Below are positions 12,730-24,528 of a stretch of 64,000 nucleotides of DNA, piece after piece. Each line of letters starts with the position of its first letter. The first letter of the stretch is position 1. The stretch spans positions 38,477,301-38,541,300 of the forward strand of contig OY744519.1 in assembly GCA_963556195.1 (NCBI GenBank), in the 5' to 3' direction. Source of the stretch: Sepiola atlantica. Its lineage: Eukaryota > Mollusca > Cephalopoda > Sepiida > Sepiolidae. The translations under genes were made by a program, and so were the position numbers. Below the pieces are notes generated by a model, which worked only from the letters and a program-made list of their open reading frames with translations, was not told where the DNA came from and searched no databases.

Positions 12730-13590
12730 GATATATAAATTATACAGATGAATATGTAAATTCTACGGAACATCTAATCATCAGCGGTGTATCCATTAAA
12801 TTATTACGGTCTTATATAGTTGACTACACTAGATAATTCAGTGTTTAGCTAACACTCACCGAAGATTTGAAGTTGTAGTCATAGTGATAAGGAAGGATCG
12901 TATGTTATTGACACACATTTATCTAAACAGATGTCTCGTGAAACTAATTTATTGATTTCAATTGAGGCAAATATGGTGTTTGAATAAAGATTTATTTGAA
13001 GCAAATATCAAGCAGTTGTGTTTCTGTAAGTTTTTTCTGTAATGTGTCAGTCTAATATAAGTACTGACTAATACAACTTTCCTGTTGAATAGGCTTTATT
13101 CGATCTCTATGTCTTTTTGATGATACACATCTTGGTCAAAGATGTAAAAACTAATGAATATGATCTGAGAAACCGTATGTTTTGAATAGCAATCGATCCA
13201 GACAAGGCATTAAGTCACTTGATGTAAAGAGCTTAACAAATATTCCTTTAAGATAAAAAAAAAATCCAATGATCAAGGTTAGAGGGATATATTCTTACTC
13301 ACAAAACAGCAATTCTCCCTCCTTTGTCAGAAACATCGCTTCTGGCATGTGAAGACAAAAATACAACATGAGAAGCGAGAGTTACGAGGCTGTCGAAAGT
13401 AAACCCAATCCCTACTTACTACTCTCTTAATACATCGCGCTGATTAACTCATAAATAAAATAACTTAAACGTGAGACTGAAAACGTAAAGATTGGCAAAA
13501 GTCGTAACTTAAGCTTTCTTCTCCGTAGTGTATGAAGTATTTCCTAACATATTTGACAGTCTTAAAACTATATATCTGATCAGTAGCTTC
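12725..13590. other. AT-rich spacer, no gene seen
   Basis: No supported gene or named repeat. Confidence 0.5.
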
Positions 13591-13594
13591 AGAC

Positions 13595-13948
13595 CTATAT
13601 AAATATATGGAAAACAACTAGGAATTGAAATTCCATAAAAACTTCGACGATGACCGAATTTTCCAAGGTCAAGTTCAAGCTAGTCGCTACATATGCGGAT
13701 GTTAATTGGCTACAATATGGGCCACGCCTCCAGTCTCTACGATTTACATTTATCTTCAAATTTTTAACATTCGAGTATTCTCTAGCATTGACCTTGGTAT
13801 TTGACCTATATATCATAAAATTAATCCAATGCCCATTTACACCAGCACTGACACTTTGAGACAATTGCTCAAGTGATGTACACACTCGGCTGTACGCCAA
13901 CAAAGTAACTAAACCAGTTACAAAGTCGACCGCAAACGTAACCTTCAT
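13595..13948 (-). other. 117-codon open frame, coding status doubtful
   Basis: The longest non-repetitive frame outside the transposons. The ATG sits in a favourable context (ccgccATGA). The first 30 residues (MKVTFAVDFVTGLVTLLAYS...) resemble a weak signal peptide, and the rest has no recognised domain. Against coding: the segment carries inverted TGACCTTGG / CCAAGGTCA motifs at about 13661 and 13788, as in dispersed repeats of molluscs; there is no visible splice or polyadenylation context; and an overlapping frame (13650-13859 plus) is also open. An ATTGG box and CCACGCCTCC lie inside the frame at about 13705-13733. Confidence 0.15.
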
Positions 13949-15235
13949 GGCGGATGTAATAATGTTAAAATAAGAAGTGTTTCAATTCTTTTCTTTGTTC
14001 CTGGCTGTTTTAGTTTCATATAAATTTAATACACTGTATTTATAAACTGTAAGTGTTCTTAAAATTATAATCCACTACAATGAAAAACACATTCAAGTAG
14101 TGTTAGAGAAGACAAAAGTAAAATAAACAATACTAACATCGTTATGTACGGTATATATTTCATTTATATTTCAAGGTAAGTCAATGATAGTGTTCTTATA
14201 AATCAGTACAATTTTGATTTTAGCAGCCTGTTCGTTTATTCGAGTCGCCTACTTGATTCGATAATTGCTTATATGGCTTTTAGTAGAAATTGCGGTGATT
14301 CCAATGTCCACAGGGTTGTATTTTTCCTATGTTTTTCTACACGCTGGGCCTATTCATTCATTTTATCATAGTGTGAATACTCTCATAGGTTATTCCACTG
14401 CACAACACTTACCCCTGACCTTATGAGTAGCATACACTATTATTAAGAGTGGCGCATTATTGACGGTAAGACTGGGGAAAAACACAAGCGCTATAGAAGA
14501 TCATAGAAGTTCAAACTGTATGTTGAATCGCGATCTTTACGAAAAGGGGCGCCACGAACCATTGTAGATTACACCATAGCGAATTAAAAGAGCTAACAAC
14601 AGGAGTTCTGGTGAGTACTCTCTCGAAATTAACCTGATTGAAATCGGGGAAAAAAAAGCCAAACCGCGATGCCATTGTAAGAAGTTGCTAACAAAAGTAT
14701 GTATAACCCGAGTGCTGGACTTGTCTACCTACATCAAGAAAACATAGTACATTTAGTTATGACTGCTAGAAATCTATTTCTTGTTATTCTAAGTACAAAG
14801 TCGACAAAAAAGCGCATTAGATTAGGAATATGCGGCTGTCTATACTATTGAAATTATTATATATTTCTAAAGCATAATGAGGCAAGACAGTCGGCAGCAG
14901 AATATCATCCACTAGACCTGGAAAAAAAGATGAGACATATGGACGGGTGACGGGCGTATTAAGCTCTTACTGGTCTCTGAATGCGATAATACGTACACGA
15001 GAACTGCTTAGTCTCATTAGAAATTCCGTGATGTTGATGATGAGAAGTAAACGATTTTGCACTTTGTCACTGTGAGCTAGTCGTTCATGTAAGCGACAGT
15101 GATGCTAAAGAAATTTAGTTTGTCAGAATCGCTTTTAGGTGAGATATTTTGTGGACTGATGCATGTGTAACGGTAAACTACACCAAGCAAGAAAGGGTAC
15201 AACATTTTCAAAGTAAGGTATGTTTAATCAACTTA
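13949..15235. other. AT-rich spacer, no gene seen
   Basis: No recognisable gene. A (GATAAT)-like trinucleotide patch follows at 15248-15293. Confidence 0.5.
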
Positions 15236-15247
15236 TTACTACGTGAT

Positions 15248-15293
15248 ATAATAATGATAATGATAATAATAATGATAATAATGATGACAATAT
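15248..15293. repeat. (AAT/GAT)n trinucleotide repeat
   Basis: Short imperfect array of AAT and GAT triplets. Confidence 0.85.
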
Positions 15294-15487
15294 AAATACT
15301 ATGTATGTGCATTATTCACACATATTTACCAATATGTTAATTTAAATAAAACCGTAGCCCCTTCAAATATATCATGTAATACATTTTAAAAAGAGTCTAC
15401 TAGTCTCTCTGTCTTTCTTTTTTTTTTCACTTTCCCTCTCCCTCCCTCTCTATTTCTATCTCTCTTCTTTCTCACTTAATATATATC

Positions 15488-15581
<94 letters not shown>
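15488..15581. repeat. (TA)n array
   Basis: Long TA array with one GTA interruption, preceded by a pyrimidine-rich tract (about 15406-15470). Confidence 0.95.
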
Positions 15582-15584
<3 letters not shown>

Positions 15585-15679
15585 CACCTTCCGGTACCCA
15601 TATAACATTGCTCCTGCCTCGGATTACTAAATTACATTTATATTTACCAGCAATGCTTCAAGCAAACTACAACTTCCGT

Positions 15680-15816
<137 letters not shown>

Positions 15817-16384
15817 GGAGTAGATGGACGATGCCTATCGCCCAGCCGTCACACTCGTTCTCTGTCTATTAGCCAGGCGTACAGGTACACACACTGGGAC
15901 GCCTCTAAAGACACCTAGTGTTTGGCCTTGTTTCCTGACTAGGGCAATGAACACCGTCTCTCTTTCTCTCTATCTGCGTAACTTGGGGAAGATTTTTCGT
16001 CAGTAAGTCTTACATAACTAGTCTGGGTCGCTCTTGTTCCGACAGGTTTAGGGTATAGGTTACACAAATTGTCTGACAACTGTTTCCGACTGGTAGTGAG
16101 GAGGCCTAACTCTTACGTAGCTCTACGAACGGATGCTGCATGAACAGTTGCATAATATCGTGGGTAACTTTATGTGTCAGGTCGCGCATGGAAATGGACC
16201 CTACAGTTATCTCCAGTGGGCCTTCTCGAGGCAACAACCCCCATGGACCAAGTTTACGACTAATGGAATGGTTGTGTGAGCTTATGACACTTTGCCCTCC
16301 ACACTATCTCAAAACACACATGAATTTACAACCAAAGAAAACAAACCTAAACCAGACACCCAACACACACCCAATTCGCCTCAA

Positions 16385-17060
16385 CCCTTGAGACTGCCTT
16401 CAATAATATCCGGGGACTGAGAACCAACATTAACGACGTAGAAACTGTTCCTCTGACAAACTCCCTGGGTATCTAAACACTAAGTGAAACCATCTTTCAA
16501 TCCTCAATCTCCTCTCACAACTTTGACATTACTGACTACATTCCACTCTAACGTGAGGCCTCTGACAAACATATTCAGGGGATAGGAGTTTATGTTAGGA
16601 ACCCCCTACTTTTGACTGGATAACATAGGTCACATCAGATGACCTAGCCAACATGTGCTTTAGATTGACCTTACATAACAGAGTTAGTTACTTATATTAC
16701 TTATCTCGTTCTCCTTCTACCCAGGACTGTAACCTGCTTGACTCTGTCTCTGAAAGCTTAGATAGAGCACTCTTACTCTACTCGAATGCCTAAGTACATG
16801 TATTTGGGGATTTTAATGCACACCACCGTGACTGGTTGAGATTTTCCAGCAGCTGGAAACTCTACGTGTAATTTCCCACCTGTTTACGACCTCTCACACA
16901 CTGTCACATTTTTTACCCCCTTCCTGATCGTGCGCACCAGTAAGCCTCATTGTTCGACCTGTTCTTGATCTAACTACCCGAGGATTGTGTGCTGAATTCC
17001 CATAGCCTGCTCGGAAACTTTGATCACGTTGTTGTAATGATACTTATCACCTTAAAAATC
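16385..17060 (+). pseudogene. Endonuclease domain of jockey-like LINE, broken
   Basis: Across frames the plus strand reads AFNNIRGLRTNINDVE at about 16390, then LSET, and at about 16797-16853 a clear FGDFNAHHRDWLRFS. GDFNAH is the conserved catalytic-core motif of APE-type LINE endonucleases. DLFLI and a DHVV stretch follow at about 16955-17035, matching the C-terminal SDH region. Several stops and shifts interrupt it. The domain would nick target DNA for target-primed reverse transcription. Decayed, no product expected. Confidence 0.75.
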
Positions 17061-17099
17061 CTCGTTCAAAAACTGAAAAGCCGTTGCTCAAAACGACAA

Positions 17100-18507
17100 G
17101 CAACAATGGTTAGTCTCGTTTTTAATCATTCAGGGATCAAATCAGCGACCCCATAGAGTGAAACTTTCGCACTCCCTGCAATCAGTGTACAAATGGACTA
17201 ACCGAATGGGGCAAAGCACGCGAAAATTCTTCAGCAAATCCTACTACTGCTAAAAGGCAGAAGCCATTCCGAGAATTCGGCCGCCATAAGTCAACTGCTA
17301 ATAGACATAAGTTTATAGAGGCAAGAAATGATTGCAAAGTAGTGATACATGAAGCAAAGAGAAGGTATACAGAACTAATAAAAAAAACGCATTCAGTCAC
17401 AGAAACTAAGTACTCGTGACTTTAAGAAAATCTACAATAGTGTGATGAACAATGGACAATCAGCAATTCCCCAGCTATCAAATCACAACGATGTTGTTTG
17501 CACAGCAACTGATAATGATGAATTACTTGCCCAGCGTTTCGCCTTAATCATCACTTTGAACTCAGCAAACCCCCTCCCTAAATTCCTATTGCGGACTGAA
17601 GCCACACTTGAGAAAAACATTGACCAATCCAAAGCCCGAGTGTCTGATTCTAAACCAGTAATAGTAATAAAGAAATCCCTGACTGATCTGGCCCCTGTTC
17701 TCTCCAAACTATAGAACAAATGCCTTGCTGAATCTTGTTTCCCTGATAGATGGAGAATTGTCCATGTGGTACCAGTCTTCAAAAAAATTCTGGAGATAGA
17801 ACTGATCCTCTAAACTACTTCTCATCAGTCTACTCCCGATCTTTGCCTAATCTGTGATTCATTAATCAATCCTGCGATAGTCCGGCACCTAATTAATGCA
17901 ATCCTTCTTTCTGATCATCAATACGGATTTAGACAAGAACCATCTTCCTCAGATATCCTAACCTTAATCTCTGAACGCATATATCATACACTAGACAAAG
18001 GAGGTGAAGCTATGGTGGTAGCGCCTGATATATCCAATGCCTTTGACAAGGTCTGGCATAAAAGGCTTCTCCGAAAAATGAACTCACATGGTATTACTGA
18101 CAAATATTTTATATAACTCAATCCTTCCTAACAAAAGAAACATCCATGGTGTCCTCGATGGCCGGTGATCTAAGCAACATGACATGAATGATGGTGTACC
18201 CTAGGGATCCCCCTTTGGACCTCTACGGTTCCTGATTTTCATAAATGACTTCCCTGGTGGCATTGAGACTGGGATAAGGATATTTGCTGACAACACCACG
18301 CCTTTATATCGTCATGTGAGCAAAACCGACGCGCACATATCTAAGGCAAATGCTGAATCCTTAGAAAATGAACTCTCGGCTGTAGTTAATTGGGGTCGAA
18401 AATGGATGGTAATTTTAAATACTGAAAAGACAAAACTACTTTCGTTCAATAACTACAAGAATCCTCTTCAATCACCGATTGGCATGGCAAATAAAATCCT
18501 ATCTTAG
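17100..18507 (+). pseudogene. Reverse transcriptase of jockey-like LINE, broken
   Basis: Recognisable RT blocks appear in order: DRWRIVHVVPVFKK (about 17745), DHQYGFRQEPSSSDILTLI (about 17917), motif A DISNAFDKVWHKRLL (about 18030), motif B GVP*GSPFGPL with a TAG stop at 18202-18204, then the catalytic motif as IFADNTT at about 18280. The usual FADD is FADN (codon AAC at 18292-18294), so the second metal-binding Asp is lost. NWGRKWMVILNTEKTKLLSFN at about 18390-18450 is the typical thumb-proximal block. Frameshifts separate the blocks. Dead copy. Confidence 0.85.
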
Positions 18508-18743
18508 AGTTCATGATTCAAACTCATCGGCCTAACTTTCACAGATAACATGAATCGGACTAAATATATTGACTCAATGCTCCCTGTTTTCCTAACGGTA
18601 CTGACATGGAAAAATATTCAACTAATGTAGACAGACATCCCACTGCGCAGCTCCCAATTTAGGTTGGCCCCCAAAACACTTATTCTTACGTCAACAGTGG
18701 CGGACTGTCTTGTTTCGGGTGAACAATGTAAAAAATAAATAAT

Positions 18744-18745
<2 letters not shown>

Positions 18746-18819
<74 letters not shown>

Positions 18820-18825
18820 GTATAT
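18746..18825. repeat. (TA)n array
   Basis: TA array directly downstream of the LINE tail, with ACA and GTA interruptions at its end. Confidence 0.95.
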
Positions 18826-19082
18826 TTAGTGTGTAGAAATATGTCATGACTTAGTACATAAAGTGATCGATGTTAAAAATGCGGGAGCTTAATTACCATT
18901 TATTTAAATAAAAAGTATACGTTGCATATTCCAGTTGGGGTATCATAGTTTTATTGAAATAGATAGACCATTACCGTTTAAAAGGCCTTGATAACCAATA
19001 TAAAATATTCGGCGACACGCGAAATTATGACGGTAAAACCCTTTTTAAAACAGTTAAAGTCTAACGATGTCAATGAGACGAC

Positions 19083-19084
<2 letters not shown>

Positions 19085-19156
<72 letters not shown>

Positions 19157-19196
19157 CTGTATCTCTCTCTTTCTCTCTTTCTCTCTCTCTCTCTCC

Positions 19197-19258
<62 letters not shown>
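19085..19258. repeat. Compound (TA)n-(CT)n-(TA)n array
   Basis: Pure TA array, a CT array with TTTCTC variants at about 19160-19204, then a second TA array. Explains the Tyr-Ile/Ser-Leu frames here. Confidence 0.95.
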
Positions 19259-19261
<3 letters not shown>

Positions 19262-19965
19262 CCTAAAGCTGTTTATGGTATACTAGAGAAATATTTTTCT
19301 TAGGAGTAGTAGAATAGGTAAATTCTAAAAGAAAAACACAGTAAAGTTACAATTTTCATCCTCCCCCAACAAAAGTTCATAGATTATGGGGTATAATTTC
19401 ATTAAAATAAAATCATGTGATAAACGAGACGTATGATAGCGCTAGAACTAACAACAATACTAGGAAAGGATCAGAACCCAAATGCAATTGTAGATGCACT
19501 AAAGATTGTCCCTTGTTTTATTTCAAGCATGATATATACATGCTATGTTAAAACATGCAACAACACCCGGACCGATATCGGGTAAACTGGAAGTGCGTTT
19601 AAGGGCAGGTATAAACCATAGAGGTCATCTAAGAAAAAAGCTTACTCAAATTACGGAGAACACACCTATATCGGCATCAGCATCTTTTTAGAGGATTAAT
19701 TAGTAAAAAAATCACTTTATGTTGAAATAGTCTATAGTTGGTTCAGCGAATAATATATACCTGCAATTTACAATTAATTCGGCGCCGACAGAGAGAGAGA
19801 GAGAGCATGAATTAAGAGTTAGTTGGACGAAGCAACAAAGTGCTTGATTTTAGCTAACAAAATATTTTGTTTAAAATACATATTGTACAGTGTTTCTCAT
19901 ATGAATCGTATTTCATCGATCTTGCCATGCCATGTCTTTACAGAAATCGTTTCATACTGGTCGAC

Positions 19966-20330
19966 CTACTTGGCGCTTTGGCCAAGATCAAAGTGTAGTA
20001 TCTGTTCCGATGGATACTGCAACCCATACTGGTGTTGTCTTGGCCTTCGGGTCTTGATTTACGCCGATCAATGGGTCTGTCCTGTGCAGTTCTAGGAGGT
20101 CCACCCTCTCAGGCTTTGCCTCCTCTCTTTGGGGAGGAGTAACTTTATTGCTTACTGCCTGAGGCGCCCTACCGGGGAATGCCGACGGGGCTGCCCAGGC
20201 AATTTTTAAACCCCACTTTCCCGACCCGACCTTGGGTCACATCTTACTTGTTGGAGTAAGATAAAAACTGGCTTTGTGCCTAACTCCTGGAGAGGAGTAA
20301 GTCAATACTTTTCAGTCTATTCAGTAAGCA
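19966..20330 (+). repeat. U2 snRNA-like head with unrelated GC-rich body, probable snRNA-derived repeat
   Basis: At about 19968-20008 the plus strand reads ...GGCgcTTTGGCcAAGATCAAaGTGTAGTATCTGTTC, close to the 5' end of metazoan U2 snRNA (stem I region and the GUAGUA branch-site recognition element), with one extra A. The similarity stops there. The next 300 bp is GC-rich with hairpins (for example CCTCCTCTCTTTGGGGAGGAG at about 20120-20140) and does not look like the rest of U2. This could be a U2-headed SINE-like repeat, or a U2 copy interrupted by another element. U2 stem-loops II-IV and the Sm site are not seen, so it is not a functional U2 gene. Confidence 0.55.
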
Positions 20331-20520
20331 AATACCCCCAAGACAAACGTGAAAACCACAAACAATTATATAAAAAACGGGGACAACTGAACGATGCTGA
20401 AGCGTCGTTATCCAAGTAAAAGGCGTATTTTACCCCAGACCTTGCATTCACATATCTATGAAAAGTTAGTAGACCCGACGAACACTGTGATGACTTTGTT
20501 TAAAAAAAATGATTTATACA

Positions 20521-20540
20521 TATACACACACACAAGCACT

Positions 20541-20610
<70 letters not shown>
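20521..20610. repeat. Compound (CA)n-(TA)n array
   Basis: CA-rich part (to about 20555) followed by a TA array, then GATATAGATA. Confidence 0.95.
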
Positions 20611-20612
<2 letters not shown>

Positions 20613-20959
20613 TATAGATATTTGTGGTTATTGGGAAGTGACCCCCTATACTTGTAAGTTTTACTTGTAAGTAATTACTGAAATATAATTCTCACAAGAA
20701 ATGAATTGGGCACCAAGAGTTATTAATCATGCGTTATTTTTTCGTTAGTCTTCATATTCCACGACTGATGTTTTTGACAACGGGATAACATGCTGTTTTC
20801 TGGGTCGGCTTTTGTTTTCAATACTTTTATAGTATTCATCACCATTCATCTGTCAATCTATCCATCTTCTTCTCCTTAATCTTTGAGTAGGTTATTAGCC
20901 TTGATACATTTTAAATGCTTAGTTGAAGAAATAAAAAACAAAAAAAAGGGCACCGTCGT

Positions 20960-20981
20960 ATCAGTTGATGAGATTTTCAAG

Positions 20982-21070
<89 letters not shown>

Positions 21071-21091
21071 TTGAAAATCTCATCAACTGAT
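20960..21091. repeat. 132-bp palindrome: 22-nt perfect arms around a (TA)n core
   Basis: Left arm 20960-20981 (ATCAGTTGATGAGATTTTCA then AG) is the exact reverse complement of 21070-21091. The 88 bp between them is TA repeat with a single GTA interruption, so it is nearly self-complementary too. The whole block can fold into one long hairpin or cruciform. It begins the segment leading into the tandem duplication at 21095-21650. Confidence 0.95.
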
Positions 21092-21094
21092 ATA

Positions 21095-21648
21095 TAAAAA
21101 AAAAAACACTATCTTCTTAACACCTGGAGATTGATCTTCGGTCAAGCCGTAAGACTTCGACTATGAAAAAAAAAGAAGAAAAAAAAAGGAAAATATTGTC
21201 TGTCCCATGGAGAAGGTTTATGATATAAAAAAAATGATTAAATAAATATTTCATTTTGAAATCTCGCGTCATTTTAACTGATTCTTATATTTCAAAGTTA
21301 TCATTGTAATGGAGCTTTAAAACTGTAGTAAAATTTAAATCTCATATCACACATGCGTTTCAGTGCGCTGATACTACAAATCGGACATATAAAAAAACAC
21401 ACTATCTTCATAAGACCTGGAGTTCGATCTTCGGCAAAGCCGTAAGACTTCGACTATGAAAAAAATAAGAAAAAAAGGAAAATATTGGCTGCCCCATGAA
21501 GAAGGTTTATAAAAGAGAAAATTTGGATATAAAAAAAATGATTTAATAAATATTTCATTTCAAAATCTCGCGTCATGTTAACCGATTCTTACATTTAAGG
21601 GTTATCATTATAACGGCGCTTCTAAAACGGTAGTAAAATTTAAATCTC

Positions 21649-21650
<2 letters not shown>
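21095..21650. repeat. Tandem duplication, unit about 290 bp
   Basis: Unit 1 (about 21105-21347) and unit 2 (about 21400-21650) share, in order, ACACTATCTTC, CCTGGAGnTnGATCTTCGG, AAGCCGTAAGACTTCGACTATG, an A-rich run, GAAGGTTTAT, AAATATTTCATTT, AATCTCGCGTCAT and AAATTTAAATCTCAT. They differ by substitutions and by small indels. The unit is not recognised. GTTCGATCTTCGG vaguely resembles a pol III B box, but no A box is seen. Confidence 0.9.
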
Positions 21651-21698
<48 letters not shown>

Positions 21699-21796
21699 TA
21701 TATACATATATATATAAACATATATATATATATAATATATATACATATTAAATATATATATATATATATATAATATATATATATATACATATACAT

Positions 21797-21836
<40 letters not shown>
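21650..21836. repeat. Compound (TA)n-(GA)n array
   Basis: Broken TA array with AAATA, ACATA and AATA variants, ending in a GA run (about 21815-21835). Confidence 0.95.
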
Positions 21837-21974
21837 TCGTGCAATGTAATAACTAACGGAAAAAATAACGCATAATTCATAACACTTGCTCCAATATTAA
21901 TTTCTTGTGAAAATTATATCTCTGTAAGTACTTACAAGTATAACTTAAAAGTATACAGCGTTACTTTTTAATAA

Positions 21975-21976
21975 CC

Positions 21977-22020
<44 letters not shown>

Positions 22021-22129
22021 ATATGTATATATACTCGATATATATATATATATTATATATATATATATGCTAATGACGACCCATCGATTACTTTAAAGTA
22101 CGTATAAAATAATATATATATATATATAG

Positions 22130-22172
<43 letters not shown>

Positions 22173-22194
22173 CTAGAGAGAGAGAGAGAGAGAG
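21975..22194. repeat. Compound TA-rich and (GA)n arrays
   Basis: Several TA arrays separated by 20-50 bp of non-repeat sequence, then two GA arrays split by CTA (22151-22194). Confidence 0.9.
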
Positions 22195-22439
22195 ATGTCA
22201 GTCGTTAAATATGAGTTCACGATTCTATTACCACGACAAATCCGAGCTGGTTTCAAACATCACTGCCGACAAGAGCCGCATGAATGCATCCTAGCTGAAT
22301 GGGGAACCACAACTCAAGTGGCGTGCGATAAAAATGTTTGTGACCGGCTGAAATTTATATCTACAACTTATTCATCCGACCAGTTGCAATTTATCGTGTT
22401 TGCCAGCCGCAAAGCAGTGTTATTTCAGTGTTATGGATA

Positions 22440-22700
22440 CAAGATTGATATGTGTGATTTAAGACTTTATCGTACTCGACTACATCGCCAATGATTGCAT
22501 TATTCGGCGATATAGAGTGTCACCAATCGCATGAAACCATCGTGAATTTCGACTGAGATTATTCGGTCATGTTCTGTGAGCCAAGCTGGCGTACGAGTTG
22601 ACAATTGTAGGTCTGCGGCCACCAGGACGGATTAAACGGTGTTGGTTCGACATATGTAACCAGTACTTTAAAATCGCCAGTTTGCATCACGATCAGCCAC
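22440..22700 (+). pseudogene. Possible LINE ORF2 C-terminal fragment
   Basis: Plus-strand reading at about 22480-22690 gives NHREFRLRLFGHVL*AKLAYE, then RPPGRIKRCWFDICNQY and LHHDQPL. The pattern 'LRxFGHVL ... RPxGRxKRxW ... LHHDQ' matches the C-terminal tail style of many LINE ORF2 proteins. One stop interrupts it. It runs opposite to, and abuts, the minus-strand LINE that follows, so it is a different insertion. A 99-codon open frame just upstream (22195-22494) is not recognised and may belong to the same relic. Confidence 0.4.
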
Positions 22701-22756
22701 TTTAACGAAGGTCATCATGGCCGTCACTCGAATCGAGTATGCGTATTTCCAGAGCT

Positions 22757-23272
22757 TCAATTGTGAGTTCTCGTGTGAGAAAACAGTCCAATGCGCGATC
22801 CACATATTCTGTCACATTTCGGGCATGCGTTATTGTTTGGTAATTGTGCACGTGGTTGGTTTTCGCGGCGTACTATTCTTGCTGTTCTCAGGTCTTCGGC
22901 ATGACGACGCCGTTCACCCTCAAACTTATCCACACCACCTCCCACTTCATTCCTCCACTCTGTTCTTTCGAGTGCTCTCCCTTTCCATATTGTGAGATCA
23001 ATCCCGCATCCCCTCACGTCCTCCTTCAAACAGCCCCTGTACGGTTTCTTCTGTCCTCCAACCCTTCTAGCTCCCACATTTAGCTCAGAGTAGAATATTT
23101 TATTTGGATGGAACTGGTCGCTCATCCTTACAACGTGACCAGCCCATATCAAACGACTCCTAACAATCAAAGCCTCTACACTAGAGCATCCAGGCTCTTC
23201 CAGGACACTGGTGTGTGTCCGACGATCTTGCCAGGTGATTCTTAAAATGTTTCGTAAGAGTCTTTGATGCAA
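22757..23272 (-). pseudogene. C-terminal domain of LINE ORF2 with C2H2 zinc finger
   Basis: A 171-codon open stretch continues the RT protein. It starts inside HQRLLRNILRITWQDRRTH, carries RLIWAGHVVRMSDQFHPNK and RRVGGQKKPYRG (a tail seen in many LINE proteins), and ends with a finger C-P-K-C-x12-H-T-R-T-H at about 22760-22822, followed by a stop. The finger spacing C-x2-C-x12-H-x3-H is perfect. In this family the finger probably binds element RNA or target DNA (inference). The ATG at 23272 is internal to the parental ORF, not a true start. Confidence 0.85.
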
Positions 23273-23289
23273 TTTTTCGAGTGATTTTA

Positions 23290-24528
23290 TATGTCGATGG
23301 TATTTCGTTCATGTCCCCGACGCATATAAGAGAGTGGCTCGGACAATGCCCCGATAGACTAAGAGTTTGGTATCCAGCCTTAAATCTTTATTATCAAAGA
23401 CTCTGGAATGAAGTCTACCGAACTCAGCACTTGCTCACCTAATGCGATACTGGATTTCATCGTAGATGGTGGCATTAGAGACAAGGTGGCTGCCAAAATA
23501 TGCAAAGCGATCTACGTTTTGCAGCGATTCTCCGCCCAGCTGGATATTAGGAGGGTTTCTGCAGTTATCTTGATGTGAGGGCTGAAATAACACCTCAGTT
23601 TTTTTAATGTTGATGTTTAATCCTATTTTTTAGTATGCATTGGCAAAAAGATTAATCGTGGCTTGTAGGTCCTCTTCAGTGAGAGCACAAACTGCATTAT
23701 CATCTGCATATTGAAATTCAATAAGATAATCAACAGTTGTTTTATTTCTGGCCTTCAGGCAGCTGATGTTGTAAACTCCACCATCCATTGTGTAGTTTAT
23801 GTATATACCAGGTGGAAGTGTACCATCCAACAGGTGCAGTATAGCCGCAATACAGATTGAGAACAAAGTTGGTGCAGCTACACATCTCTGTTTGGCCCCA
23901 GATTTTACATTGAATGCATCCGTAGAGCAGCCATTTGCGATTACCGTTGCAGATATATCGTCGTGAAGAAGTTTCATCATTCTGATGAACTTCTCTGGAT
24001 AACCAGCTCTTGATAGAATTTTCCAGAAAAGCTCACGGCTTACACTATACAAGGCTTTTGTTAAATCGATGAAAGCCATATATAGATGTTGTTGTTGCTC
24101 TCGGCATTTTTCCTGAAGCTGCCTCAGACTGGATATCATGTCACTGGTGCCACGAGCCGGTCAAAAACAACATTGTGACTCGGGTAAGACAGACCCAGCA
24201 AGAGGTGTCAGTCTATTGGTTAAGATATGAGCCAGGATTTTTCCAGCTATTGATAGTAGTGTGATACCTCTATAATTTCCACAGTCAGTTTTTCACCTTT
24301 CTTTTTGAAGATTGTAGTAATTAGGCCATACTTTAAGTAAGTTTGTATTTCCTCCTGTACCCATATTTCGACAATAAGTTGATGCAGTTGTGAATGCAGG
24401 AGTTGTCCACCAGATTTATAGATTTCGGCAGGGATGTTGTCCATACCGGCAGCCTTATTATTTTTCAAAGCAAGGACGGCAATCTTGGCCTCTTCAAGAG
24501 AGGGGATTCTGTTCAGTGAATCGTCCAC
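23290..24528 (-). pseudogene. Reverse transcriptase of the 22.7-26.6 kb LINE, broken
   Basis: Blocks in order: EEAKIAVLALKNNKAAGMDN then IPAEIYKSGG (24528-24400); CCF.PARGTSDMISSLRQL (about 24155); motif A as AFIDLTKALYSVSRELFW, where the usual AFD is ALY; motif B as GAKQRCVAAPTLFSI, where relatives have GVKQGCVLAPTLF; and the catalytic EFQYADDNAV with YADD encoded at 23699-23710. The thumb region continues to about 23290 (NIKKTEVLFQPS, FAYFGSHLV, LDTKLLVYRG). The YADD is intact, but motifs A and B are damaged and there are stops or frame changes near 24139-24247 and 23432. Confidence 0.9.

Larger units (their letters stand above)
15830..18737 (+). mobile_element. Jockey-like non-LTR retrotransposon (LINE), inactive copy
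   Basis: About 2.9 kb on the plus strand, bounded on both sides by (TA)n arrays. It holds a 5' leader (to about 16385), an APE-type endonuclease region, a reverse transcriptase region, and a 3' end with an A-rich tail (TAAAAAATAAATAA at about 18730). Leader and 3' end are shared with the short copy at 31165-31798, which helps fix the boundaries. All coding parts carry stops and frameshifts. Known: jockey-clade elements copy themselves by target-primed reverse transcription. Clade assignment rests on recognisable peptides, not on a tree. Confidence 0.8.

Noticed and set aside
22195..22494. 99-codon plus-strand frame
   Set aside because: No recognised domain; next to LINE relics and GA arrays; not called as a gene.
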